64,000 bases of DNA from Streptomyces sp. QL37 (GCF_002941025.1 NZ_PTJS01000001.1:6551766-6615765), one strand, 5' to 3'; counted from the stretch's first letter, positions 36,415 to 44,474 are shown. The notes: a model not told the origin generated them from the letters alone. Numbers and translations: made by a program.

Positions 36415-37660
36415 CCTGTTCGAGGAGCACGGCGAGGTCGCGGCGCTGTGGCCGCAGAGCCCCTACCGCGACCGCACCGTCGTCTGCTTCGATCGCCACC
36501 TGGACCTCAAGCCCCTCGCCCCCGGCGGGGAGGAGGCACTGCACGCTGCGGCAGGTGCCGGGACGTCCCCTGCGGAGCTGCTGCGCCGGTTGCCCGTGCG
36601 CGGGGTGCCCGGCGCCTTCGGGCTCGACGACTTCTGGTCCGCCGCCGCCCTCGCCGCCGCCCTCACCGACCTGGTGTGGGTGCCGAGCTGGACCTCGTAC
36701 GCGGGCTGGGAGAGCAGGGCGGTGGACTGCGTGTCCCTCATCGCCACCGGCGGTGTCCCGGTCGACGCGCGGACCGGCGACTGCTGCCTGGCGGTGACGC
36801 TCTGCGGCGTACGGCTCTCGGTCGTACCGCCCGACCTCCTCGCCCGCCACCTGGACCGGCACGTGACCGGAGACGTCGTCACCGACATCGACCTGGACTG
36901 GCTGGTGGACGAGCATGGCAGGGCCGACCACTCCGTCGACGACCTGGCCGAACTGGTCGCTGCGTGCGGGGGCGAACTGTCCGCGATGACGTGGTCCACC
37001 CGCTCCGGGTTCCTGCCCGGCGAGTTCCGGGGGGTCGGCCCGGACGTCGCGGGACGGCTGGGGCTGAGGGCCCGGGAGTCCTCCTTCCTGCCCTCCACCC
37101 CGTGGCCGGAGGACCTGATGCTGCGTGTCCACCAGGGCGCCGGGCTCCCGGCTCACGACGAACCCGCGGCGGAGGGCGGGGAGTCCGGTGCGGGGGATCC
37201 CTCGCCAGGAGTGGCGGTGGCCCTGCGCGGCCTGGCGAACGCCTCCGCGAGTCCCGAACGGGCCCAGGAGTGCTACGAGCGGGCGACCGCCCAGGGGTAC
37301 CGGTCGAGCTGGCTGGCGTACAAGATCGGCGCCGCGTACTACGCGCGGGGCGATCACAGCGCCGCGAGGGACCGACTGCGCGAGGCCGTCGCGCTCGACC
37401 CGCGCGACACCCTCGCGATGCACGCGCGGGTCCTGGCGGCCCGCGCCACCCTGCGCCTGGACGGCCCCGGCGCCGCGCTGGCGGAGTTCCGCGCCGTGGC
37501 CGAGGAGCTGCCGCTGCGCGCCGGGGTCTGGCGCACCGTCCGGGTGCTCGCCGAGGCGCGGGGCGACCCGGAAGGCGCAGAAGCGGCACGGGACCGTCTG
37601 GACCTCATCGAACGGCTGACGCGGGCAGGGACCGCCGAGCGGAGCACGGGAGGGGGATGA
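36398..37660 (+). CDS. UPF0489-like peptide arginase fused to TPR repeats
   Basis: Residues 1 to about 250 look like the UPF0489 branch of the arginase fold. VVCFDRHLDLKPL supplies a DxHxD metal motif (Asp32, His34, Asp36) and TDIDLDWLV a second DxDxD cluster (Asp163, Asp165, Asp167). Members such as OspR are known to convert Arg to Orn in RiPP precursors. From about residue 265 the protein has tetratricopeptide-like helices (ANASASPERAQECYERATAQGY, IGAAYYARGDHSAARDRLREAVALDP), perhaps for binding the precursor or another enzyme. The core has exactly one Arg, Arg38. The start overlaps the exporter gene. Confidence 0.75.
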   Translation: MQGRVDLFEEHGEVAALWPQSPYRDRTVVCFDRHLDLKPLAPGGEEALHAAAGAGTSPAELLRRLPVRGVPGAFGLDDFWSAAALAAALTDLVWVPSWTSYAGWESRAVDCVSLIATGGVPVDARTGDCCLAVTLCGVRLSVVPPDLLARHLDRHVTGDVVTDIDLDWLVDEHGRADHSVDDLAELVAACGGELSAMTWSTRSGFLPGEFRGVGPDVAGRLGLRARESSFLPSTPWPEDLMLRVHQGAGLPAHDEPAAEGGESGAGDPSPGVAVALRGLANASASPERAQECYERATAQGYRSSWLAYKIGAAYYARGDHSAARDRLREAVALDPRDTLAMHARVLAARATLRLDGPGAALAEFRAVAEELPLRAGVWRTVRVLAEARGDPEGAEAARDRLDLIERLTRAGTAERSTGGG

Positions 37661-37663
37661 GCG

Positions 37664-39580
37664 ATGAGCGACGTACTGCTGGTGATGCCGCCCGTGAGCG
37701 AGGCCGTCCAGTTCCCGTACCTGGCGCTGCCGCAGCTCGCCGCCGCCTGGACGGCTCAGGACTACCGGGTCCGCACACTCGATCTGAACCTGGAGTACCG
37801 CGCCCGCGTCCTGCTCCGCAGTCAGGAACCGTCCGCCGCGGACGCCCCGGATCCCGGCGCGTCTCCGACGAGCGCGGGCGAGATCTACCGGACCGTCAGT
37901 GAGCGGTACCGGGCCCGGCACGGCGCCCGGCTGCTGGAGACCGCCCGCGACCGCTCCACCGGTTTCGCCCAGGAGACGGCCATCCAGGCGTCGGTCCGCT
38001 ACGTCACCCAGCAGGCCTCCCAGGACGGCTGGATCGTCGACGGCCCGCTGCTGCTGTCCGAACTGGACAGGTACGTCGACGCCGGCCGCGAGGGCTGGTC
38101 GGCGCGCTGGTGCGCCGACCGCCTCCAGGAGGTGCTGTCCGACGACCCGCCACGGATGCTGGCCTTCTCCGTGCCCTTCTTCAGCCAGCTCGTGCCCGTC
38201 CTCACCCTGTGCGCGCTGCTCAAGGAACGGCGTCCCGCGCTGCGGATCGCGCTCGGCGGACCCACCGTGCAGATGTGGGCGGCACCGCTGCGCCGGCACG
38301 TCACCGCCTCCCGCGCCGTCGACCACTGGTGCCTCGGCCACGGCGAGGACTTCCTCACCCGCGTCCTGGGCGCGGGCGACCGCGATCCGGGGACGAGGGG
38401 CGGAACGGGCACCCGAGAGGAGACCACCGGCGCGGGCGGCGCCGTGCGGGAGCGGACGGGGCTCGCGGACGGCTTCGTGCTGAGCGAGCAGCCGATGCCG
38501 GACTTCGCGCCGTTCGACTTCTCCGTCTACACCAACATGGCCCACCAGTTCCCCTACCGGCTCACGGTCGGCTGCTACTGGGGGAAGTGCACCTTCTGCT
38601 CGTACGGCAACCGCTACCGGGACGCCCGTGCCTTCCAGCAGATCGACCCGGAGGTGGCCGCCGGACACCTGGTGGCGCTGTCCCGCCGGCTGGGGATGAC
38701 CGATGTGGCGGTCACCGACGAGAACACCGGCCTGCGCCATCTGCTGCGCGTGACGGAGGCGGTCCGCCGGCGCGGTGTGTCGCTCACCTTCCGGGTCCGG
38801 GCGCGTCTGGAACGCGAACTGGCCGACCCCGCCTTCTGCGAACGGCTGCGCGCGGCGGGCTGTGTCCAGCTGTCGACCGGTTTCGAGACCGCGAACCAAG
38901 GCATTCTCGACTCCCTGCACAAGGGCCAGGACGCGGCGCACGCGGAACGCGCCGTACTCAACCTCACCCGGGCCGGGATCGTCACCAACCTGTCGTTCAT
39001 GGACGGCTTCGATCACGACGACGCCGTCCAGGGGTCTCGTGAGACGGTCGAGGTGGTGCAGCGACACCCGGCGGACATGGGCCTGGACACCATGCAGCTG
39101 GTCGTCGCCGAGCCGGGCAGCTACCTGTGGGCCGGCCGGCGGCGCCAGGACGACGACGCCTACCTGATCACCAACGAGGGCCTCGCCTTCGCCGGAGGCC
39201 GGGTCGGCGGCGCGCTCCTCGAGGACACCGCGACGGAGGAGGCCAGGCAGCGGCTGCTGCGGATGACCGTCGAGGCGGTGCCGGACGCCGAACGGGCCGT
39301 CCGGCCCGACCTCTCCTCGCGCGCGCGGGACCGGCCCGCGGCGGTCACCGGGCCGGCGCTGCTGGCCCGGCCGCGCTTCGGAGTGGCGCTCGACTCCGTC
39401 CGTACGCGCTGGTTCCTGGCCGACGTCGCCTGGCCACGGATGGCGGCCGTACCCGCGGGCGTGGAGCGCACCCCCGGCGGCGGCCTCACCTCCGAGGAGC
39501 CGGGGGCGCGCCGCTGGCTGGCGCAGATGATCGACAAGAGGCTGCTCGTGCTCGACCCACCGGAAGCGGAGAGTGCCTGA
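37664..39580 (+). CDS. B12-binding radical SAM enzyme, predicted biaryl cross-linking maturase
   Basis: This 638-residue protein begins with a cobalamin-binding Rossmann domain split by an insert: VLLVMPPVSEAVQFPYLALP at the start and MLAFSVPFFSQLVPVLTLCA ... IALGGPTVQMW at about residues 165-210. No DxHxxG motif is seen. The radical SAM cluster site is GCYWGKCTFCSY, with Cys304, Cys309 and Cys312, a CX4CX2C spacing. There is no SPASM domain. Next to a MNIO and a Phe-Arg-Phe precursor, C-C coupling of two phenolic rings is the most likely job. It starts 3 bases after the arginase-like gene. Confidence 0.8.
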   Translation: MSDVLLVMPPVSEAVQFPYLALPQLAAAWTAQDYRVRTLDLNLEYRARVLLRSQEPSAADAPDPGASPTSAGEIYRTVSERYRARHGARLLETARDRSTGFAQETAIQASVRYVTQQASQDGWIVDGPLLLSELDRYVDAGREGWSARWCADRLQEVLSDDPPRMLAFSVPFFSQLVPVLTLCALLKERRPALRIALGGPTVQMWAAPLRRHVTASRAVDHWCLGHGEDFLTRVLGAGDRDPGTRGGTGTREETTGAGGAVRERTGLADGFVLSEQPMPDFAPFDFSVYTNMAHQFPYRLTVGCYWGKCTFCSYGNRYRDARAFQQIDPEVAAGHLVALSRRLGMTDVAVTDENTGLRHLLRVTEAVRRRGVSLTFRVRARLERELADPAFCERLRAAGCVQLSTGFETANQGILDSLHKGQDAAHAERAVLNLTRAGIVTNLSFMDGFDHDDAVQGSRETVEVVQRHPADMGLDTMQLVVAEPGSYLWAGRRRQDDDAYLITNEGLAFAGGRVGGALLEDTATEEARQRLLRMTVEAVPDAERAVRPDLSSRARDRPAAVTGPALLARPRFGVALDSVRTRWFLADVAWPRMAAVPAGVERTPGGGLTSEEPGARRWLAQMIDKRLLVLDPPEAESA

Positions 39581-40515
39581 TGGACAAACTTGGGCTCGGC
39601 CTGGGCATGGACCTCGTCTGGGGCGAACGCATCGGATTCGAGAAGACGGGGGAGGGCCGCCCGACCGACCAGGTCGAGGCGTTCCTGCGGCGCAACGCGC
39701 AGACGTACGACTACATGTTCGTCGCCTTCCAGCCCATCGACTACGGCCCGCTCACACCCGAGCGCTACTTCCCCGCGTACGACAGCCTCTTCGCACTGTT
39801 CGGAGACGGCCGCCCGCGCGCCTTCCACCACACCCTGCTCAACACCGGTTCTCCGGAGCGGTACGAGCGGTCCGCCGTCGCGGACTTCACCAACGCGCTG
39901 GTCGAACGCTACGGATTCCGCTGGATCATCGAGGATCTGGGGATCTGGTCGCTGGGGGGCCGCAGCCTGCCGTACCCGATGCCGCCCGTACTGACGGCGG
40001 AGGGGCTGCGGCGCTGCGTCGCGGGGGTCGCGGAGTGGCGCGAGCGGCTGCGGGCGCCGCTGTCCGTGGAGTTCCCCGGCTTCACCGAGGGCGGCAGCTT
40101 CCTGGTCGGCACGCTGGACGCCTTCGCGTTCTTCGACACCGTCGTCCGGGAGACGGGCGTGCACGCGACGATCGACATCGGTCACATCCTCGCCTACCAG
40201 TGGCTGATGGGGCGCACCGGAGCGCGCATGTTCGACGGTCTCGAGGCGCTGCCGCTCGACCGCTGCCACGAGGTGCACCTCTCCGGCTGCCAGATCGTCG
40301 ACGGCCGCTTCCGGGACCTGCACCACGGCGTGCTCCTCGACGAGCAGCTCACCCTGCTGGAACACCTGCTGCCGATGATGCCGCGGCTGACCGGAATCAC
40401 CTACGAGGACCCCAAGTTCACCGCCGACGGGGTGCTGGTGCCCAAGTCGCGGCCGAACGCGGAGCGCCTCTTCTCCCTCGTACGCGACTGGAAGGAGACC
40501 GCCCATGCCGCATGA
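39580..40515 (+). CDS. DUF692-family multinuclear non-heme iron oxygenase (MNIO)
   Basis: The 311-residue TIM-barrel protein has the metal-ligand signature of the DUF692/MbnB-TglH group: RAFHHTLLNTG, IIEDLGIWS, VEFPGFTEGG, TIDIGHILAYQ, HEVHLSGCQ, DLHHGVLL and ITYEDPKF. MNIOs act on RiPP side chains using two or three iron ions. Given two Phe residues flanking Arg in the core, ortho-hydroxylation of Phe37 and Phe39 is the predicted reaction. The ATG overlaps the previous stop by one base (TGATG). The partner protein gene overlaps its end by 11 bases. Confidence 0.82.
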   Translation: MDKLGLGLGMDLVWGERIGFEKTGEGRPTDQVEAFLRRNAQTYDYMFVAFQPIDYGPLTPERYFPAYDSLFALFGDGRPRAFHHTLLNTGSPERYERSAVADFTNALVERYGFRWIIEDLGIWSLGGRSLPYPMPPVLTAEGLRRCVAGVAEWRERLRAPLSVEFPGFTEGGSFLVGTLDAFAFFDTVVRETGVHATIDIGHILAYQWLMGRTGARMFDGLEALPLDRCHEVHLSGCQIVDGRFRDLHHGVLLDEQLTLLEHLLPMMPRLTGITYEDPKFTADGVLVPKSRPNAERLFSLVRDWKETAHAA

Positions 40516-41338
40516 GGCCACAGCGGTGGACCGCGCGGACGGGTACGACGTCGACGGCGGGCCCGGTCCGGGCGACGCGGCCGAGGCCGGGCGGCACGGA
40601 CGCATCCTGGGGGTCCTCGACCGGCTGCTGTACGACCAGCGGTTCCGCTCCGCGTTCGCCGAGGGGGGCCCGGCCGGCATGCGGCCGCCGCTCGACGCGG
40701 ACCTGATCGAGGTCTTCGACCGGGTGGACATGACGGAACTGCGGTTGGTCGGGCGTAACATCCGCTCCGCGGTGGTCAGCGGCGGCACGGGCACGGGGCA
40801 GGGGCTCAGGGGGGCCTTCGCGCGCACCCTGGAGACGATCCGGGAGCGGCACGGCCACGGGACCAACGAGGTGGCCGAACTCTTCGTCGCCTCACCGCAG
40901 TTCCAGCACTTCCGCGACGTGCCCTACTCCCCCCGGGGGCGTGGTCTCTCGCTGCCCGAGTGCTTCCACCGGTTCATGGCTGCCGGACCGTCCTTCGACC
41001 CCGGGTGCGCTCTTGAGCCGCTCGCACACCACGAGGCCGCCTCCGCCGTCGCCCGCGCGATCGCCACGGGCGCGGAGGCCACCTTCGACGTCACGCTGCG
41101 CGACTCGGCCTTTCACGGGGGGACCTTCTGCGCCTTCCGCGACTACTCCGAGGCGCCCGCCGACTGGGACCTGCGCCCCACGATGTTCCTCGCGGGCGCG
41201 GAGCGCTGCGTCATCGGCCCGGCCGGACGCCCCCTCTTCGACGCGCTGACCGCCGTCCTGGCCGGTCACGACGTGAGTACACCACCCGACGTACGGGCGA
41301 AACTGCTACAGCGACTGCGGGCATGGGGGCTGCGATGA
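40505..41338 (+). CDS. Predicted MNIO partner protein (precursor recognition)
   Basis: Most DUF692 RiPP oxygenases require a small partner that binds the leader peptide, and this 277-residue protein is encoded directly behind the MNIO with an 11-base overlap. I do not recognise a firm family. It is mostly alpha-helical, with an acidic N-terminus, a helical block VLDRLLYDQRFRSAFAEGG and a C-terminal part containing SLPECFHRFMAAGPSF and DVTLRDSAFHGGTFCAFRDY. No catalytic motif is evident. The partner role is inferred from position. Confidence 0.55.
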   Translation: MPHEATAVDRADGYDVDGGPGPGDAAEAGRHGRILGVLDRLLYDQRFRSAFAEGGPAGMRPPLDADLIEVFDRVDMTELRLVGRNIRSAVVSGGTGTGQGLRGAFARTLETIRERHGHGTNEVAELFVASPQFQHFRDVPYSPRGRGLSLPECFHRFMAAGPSFDPGCALEPLAHHEAASAVARAIATGAEATFDVTLRDSAFHGGTFCAFRDYSEAPADWDLRPTMFLAGAERCVIGPAGRPLFDALTAVLAGHDVSTPPDVRAKLLQRLRAWGLR

Positions 41339-42120
41339 CCACACGCATTCTGCCGGAGGCGGACGCGTTCGACCTGGACCTCTTCTACCGCGAGCACTGG
41401 CGCCGCCGCCCGGCCCTCTGGCGCGGCGTGGGCCCGCGCTTCCTGGCACCCTCCCTGGACTGGCCCGACATCGAGGCCCTGGAGCGCCGCCTCGAAGCGG
41501 CACAGCGGGAGCCAGGGTCCGGAGCACAGGTGCGGCGGCGGTCCGACGGCACGGTGCTCTTCGTCAACCAGGCGCAGCACACCCTGCCGGAACTGGCCGA
41601 CGCCTGCGCGAAGCTGACCGACCTGTTCGGCTGGGACGAGTGCACGGCGGACCTGTCGGTGACCCGGGGCCGCGGCGCTGGAATCGGCTGCCACTTCGAC
41701 CACAGTGACAACTTCGTCGTGCAGCAGCGGGGTTCGAAGACCTGGTTGGTGGGTCTGCCCGAGGACACCGCGCCGGAGCGGCAGCGCAGCCGCATGCTGG
41801 AGACCAAGGGCTTCGTCCCCTCCGGCCACCTGCCCGAGGAACCGCTGCGCGCGGAGCTGCACCCCGGCGACGTGCTCTATCTGCCGCTGTTCGCACCGCA
41901 CGAGGGCGTGGAGGGGGACGACGGTGAGGGCTCCGTCAGTGTCTCCTTCTCCTACAACGCCCGGAGCGCACTCTCCCAGCACCTCAAGCCCCTGCTGAGC
42001 GCGCTGTCGAGGGAACCGGACTGGTGGCGGCCGCTGCCGCTCGGCGCCCCCGACACCGAACGCCTCGAGGACGCGTTGCGCCGGGCCCTGCGGGCGGTGA
42101 CGGGCGTGCCCTCGCCGTGA
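41335..42120 (+). CDS. JmjC/cupin-type Fe(II) 2-oxoglutarate oxygenase
   Basis: The 261-residue protein resembles the JmjC/YcfD (RoxA) ribosomal-oxygenase group. LFYREHWRRRPALWRG at the N-terminus is typical. The iron ligands are visible as GCHFDHSDNFVVQQRGSKTW (His120, Asp122) and PGDVLYLPLFAPHEGVEG (His189); the Lys in GSKTW would bind 2-oxoglutarate. Here it may hydroxylate C4 of ornithine or a benzylic position, both found in biphenomycins. ATG 41335 overlaps the previous stop (ATGA); an in-frame ATG lies four codons upstream. Confidence 0.78.
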   Translation: MTTRILPEADAFDLDLFYREHWRRRPALWRGVGPRFLAPSLDWPDIEALERRLEAAQREPGSGAQVRRRSDGTVLFVNQAQHTLPELADACAKLTDLFGWDECTADLSVTRGRGAGIGCHFDHSDNFVVQQRGSKTWLVGLPEDTAPERQRSRMLETKGFVPSGHLPEEPLRAELHPGDVLYLPLFAPHEGVEGDDGEGSVSVSFSYNARSALSQHLKPLLSALSREPDWWRPLPLGAPDTERLEDALRRALRAVTGVPSP

Positions 42121-43166
42121 CCGACGTCCTGGCCGCGGCGTTGGCGGCGGCGCGCCTGGAACTGGGGCCGCGGGCGCGGATCGTCCCGGACGAGCGGGGC
42201 GGGCTGTGGCGGGTCCGCATCAGCCTCGGCCCTCCGGACCACGGCACGACGCCCCAGTGGGGCGCCGCCGCCTACGACCCGCTCTTCGTGGCCGGACAGT
42301 TGCGGCAGGGCGTACGGCAGCTCCTCGACGACCAGGCGCTGCTGCGGCTGCGCTCGCCGCTGGCGGAGCCGGTGGCGGGACCGGCGCTGCTGTCACCCAC
42401 GGCAGCCGGGGTACTGGCGCACGAATGCTTCGGGCACACGAGCGAGGCCGACAACTACCTCTCCGACGGCGGCGCCCTCGGCCGCGTCCTCGGCGACCGC
42501 TGGACGCCGGTCCCGCTGACCGTACGGGACCGGCCCGGGGCCCGTCCGTACGCGGGCAGTTACGCGCGCGACGACGAGGGCACCGCCGCGCGGACCGTCA
42601 CGCTGCTGCGCGAGGGCTACTGGACGGGGCTGCTCACCGACCGGAGCACCCGCGCGCTCAGCGGCGGCCGCAGCACGGGGCACGGACGGGGCCGCAGGGG
42701 CGCGGTCGTCCCGCGCTGCAGCGTGCTGGAGGTCGCGGCCGGCCGGGACACGGCGCAGGTGCTGCGCGGCCGGATGGGCGACGGCTGGCTGCTCGGCACG
42801 GCGATCGGCGGCTTCTCCGTGCGCGGGCACCTGATCCTGGAACTGCTGTGGGCGCGCCGGGTACGGGCGGGCCGCGTGACCCGGGAGGTCGTCGGACCGG
42901 TGGCGATCTGCGCACGCAAGGCGGCGCTGGCCGGCCGGATCACGGCTGTCGGCGACGACGTGACGGTGCACAGTTCGCCCTACACCTGCGTCAAGGCCGG
43001 GCACGAGGTCGGCTCGACCCTCATCAGCCCGTCCCTGCTGCTCGACCGCTGCGTCCTGCGCCCGCTCGCGGACGTCGAACGGCTGCTGACCCGCTCGGGA
43101 GCTCCGCGCGTACCCATGGCGCGCGGGGCCGGTGACGAATCCGGGGGCGCGGCGGAACCCGCGTAG
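42117..43166 (+). CDS. TldD/PmbA-like metalloprotease, predicted leader peptidase
   Basis: The 349-residue protein has the TldD zinc motif HECFGHTSEAD (HExxxH; His102, Glu103, His107) and later TldD-like segments GGFSVRGHLILELLWARRV and VHSSPYTCVKAGHEVGST. TldD normally pairs with TldE to digest unstructured peptides, for example processing microcin B17. No TldE gene is next to it. It is shorter than canonical TldD (about 480 residues), lacking much of the N-terminal part. The GTG start overlaps the JmjC stop (GTGA). Leader removal is inferred. Confidence 0.78.
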   Translation: MTDVLAAALAAARLELGPRARIVPDERGGLWRVRISLGPPDHGTTPQWGAAAYDPLFVAGQLRQGVRQLLDDQALLRLRSPLAEPVAGPALLSPTAAGVLAHECFGHTSEADNYLSDGGALGRVLGDRWTPVPLTVRDRPGARPYAGSYARDDEGTAARTVTLLREGYWTGLLTDRSTRALSGGRSTGHGRGRRGAVVPRCSVLEVAAGRDTAQVLRGRMGDGWLLGTAIGGFSVRGHLILELLWARRVRAGRVTREVVGPVAICARKAALAGRITAVGDDVTVHSSPYTCVKAGHEVGSTLISPSLLLDRCVLRPLADVERLLTRSGAPRVPMARGAGDESGGAAEPA

Positions 43167-43279
43167 CACGGCGTCGAGGGCGCGCCCGGTGCCTCCCTCC
43201 CGGCGTGTTTCCGCTTCGGGCCGTTTCCGTGCCGGAGACAGGGGCAGGCGACTGGATGAGCACCTACGAAAGGACCGAC

Positions 43280-43453
43280 ATGAGCGCCGGAGAGAAGAGC
43301 AAGGCCAAGACCGAGCAGATCGTCGGCAAGGCCGTACGCAAGGTGGCCCACGCGGTCGGCGACGACACCACCGCGGCCAAGGGAGCGGCCCTGGAGGCCC
43401 GCGGCAAGGGCCGTGACACCAAGGAGAAGTCGAAGGGCGCCTTCAAGCGCTGA
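43280..43453 (+). CDS. CsbD-like stress protein
   Basis: The 57-residue product (MSAGEKSKAKTEQIVGKAVR, then AKGAALEARGKGRDTKEKSK) fits the CsbD family of small hydrophilic stress-induced proteins of unknown biochemical function. The start at 43280 is chosen because GAAAGGA lies 6 bases upstream; an earlier ATG at 43256 has no good site. It is 113 bases after the RiPP operon and probably a backbone gene. Confidence 0.8.
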   Translation: MSAGEKSKAKTEQIVGKAVRKVAHAVGDDTTAAKGAALEARGKGRDTKEKSKGAFKR

Positions 43454-43504
43454 CCGTGTGCCGGCGGAAGCGGCTCACGCTTCCCCGGCCCGTCGCGAAC
43501 GGCG

Positions 43505-43927
43505 TCAGCGGGATGCGCCGGCAGCGCACCGCACACAGGTCGTCGCTGCCGGACGCACCTCCAGACGGCCCGGTGGGATCGGCTCACCGCACGCCTCGCA
43601 GCGCCCGTAGCCGCCTCGCTCCAGCCGTTCCAGGGCGCGGTCCACCTCCTCCAGGTGGTCCCGCGCCCGGTCCAGCAGAGAGGCGACATGGGCCCGCTCG
43701 AAGGCGGTGCTGGATCCCTCCGGGTCGTGTTCGTCGTCGACCGCCACCAGGGCGTTCGCCTCGACGATCCCGTCGAAATCACTTTGCAGAGCGGTGAGCC
43801 GGGACTCCGTGGAGCGGCGTTCCGTGAAAAGCCGTTCCCGGGTGGCCGCGAGGCCGCCCGGTCCAGCACGTTCGGAAGCAGAAGTTTCGTTCACCTGTGC
43901 GGAAACGGTTGTACCCGGGGTCCGCAT
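43505..43927 (-). CDS. DksA/TraR-type C4 zinc-finger protein
   Basis: The 140-residue protein has an N-terminal coiled coil (RERLFTERRSTESRLTALQSDF) and the finger GYGRCEACGEPIPPGRLEVR ... TTCVRCAAG, with all four cysteines. Acidic residues lie near the coiled-coil tip (AVDDEHDPEGS). It should bind the RNA polymerase secondary channel. The start is uncertain; internal GTG codons are possible. It is the second DksA-like protein in the window, and unlike the first it has a full C4 finger and no basic tail. Confidence 0.82.
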   Translation of the reverse strand: MRTPGTTVSAQVNETSASERAGPGGLAATRERLFTERRSTESRLTALQSDFDGIVEANALVAVDDEHDPEGSSTAFERAHVASLLDRARDHLEEVDRALERLERGGYGRCEACGEPIPPGRLEVRPAATTCVRCAAGASR

Positions 43928-43956
43928 TCCGCGAACCCCGCACTCCGGGCGTCCCG

Positions 43957-44457
43957 CTACGTCCGGCCGACCGGGGCCAGGGTGGCATCCGTCAGAGCGG
44001 CCAGGTCGGAGGGGGAGAGCTCGACCTCCAGGCCCCGGCGCCCCGCCGAGACGCAGATCGTGGCGTACGACCCGGCCGACGCGTCCAGCACCGTACGCAG
44101 GCGCTTGCGCTGGCCCAGCGGAGAGATGCCTCCCCTCACGTAGCCCGTGGTGCGTTCGGCCGCCGAGGGGTCGGCCATGGCGGCGCGCTTGCCGCCCACC
44201 GCCGACGCCAGGGCCTTCAGGTCCAGGGACCCCGCCACGGGGACGACCGCGACGACCAGTTCGCCGTCGACGTCGGCGACCAGGGTCTTGAACACCCGGT
44301 CGGCGGAGACACCGAGAGCTTCGGCCGCCTCCTCGCCGTACGACGGCGACGCGGGGTCGTGTTCGTACGCGTGGACCGTGAAGGCGGTGCCGGCCGCGGT
44401 CAGGGCGACCGTGGCCGGCGTGGAGCCGGACTGCTGTTTCCTGGACTTCTTCGCCAC
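43957..44457 (-). CDS. ybaK: YbaK/EbsC family aminoacyl-tRNA deacylase
   Basis: This 166-residue protein hydrolyses mischarged Cys-tRNA(Pro), editing in trans. Family segments are FTVHAYEHDP, DRVFKTLVADVDGELVVAVVPV with the conserved Lys, ERTTGYVRGGISPLGQRKRL and the C-terminal ICVSAGRRGLEVELSPSDLA. A basic tail (VAKKSRKQQSG) starts the protein. The GTG follows GAGGA. It lies 17 bases after the LON-domain gene and is likely cotranscribed. Confidence 0.9.
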   Translation of the reverse strand: MAKKSRKQQSGSTPATVALTAAGTAFTVHAYEHDPASPSYGEEAAEALGVSADRVFKTLVADVDGELVVAVVPVAGSLDLKALASAVGGKRAAMADPSAAERTTGYVRGGISPLGQRKRLRTVLDASAGSYATICVSAGRRGLEVELSPSDLAALTDATLAPVGRT

Positions 44458-44474
44458 CTGGGCCGGTCCTCGGG

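Noticed and set aside
43256..43279. Earlier ATG for the CsbD-like gene
   Set aside because: No ribosome-binding site; the next in-frame ATG has GAAAGGA at correct spacing and gives the family's usual N-terminus.
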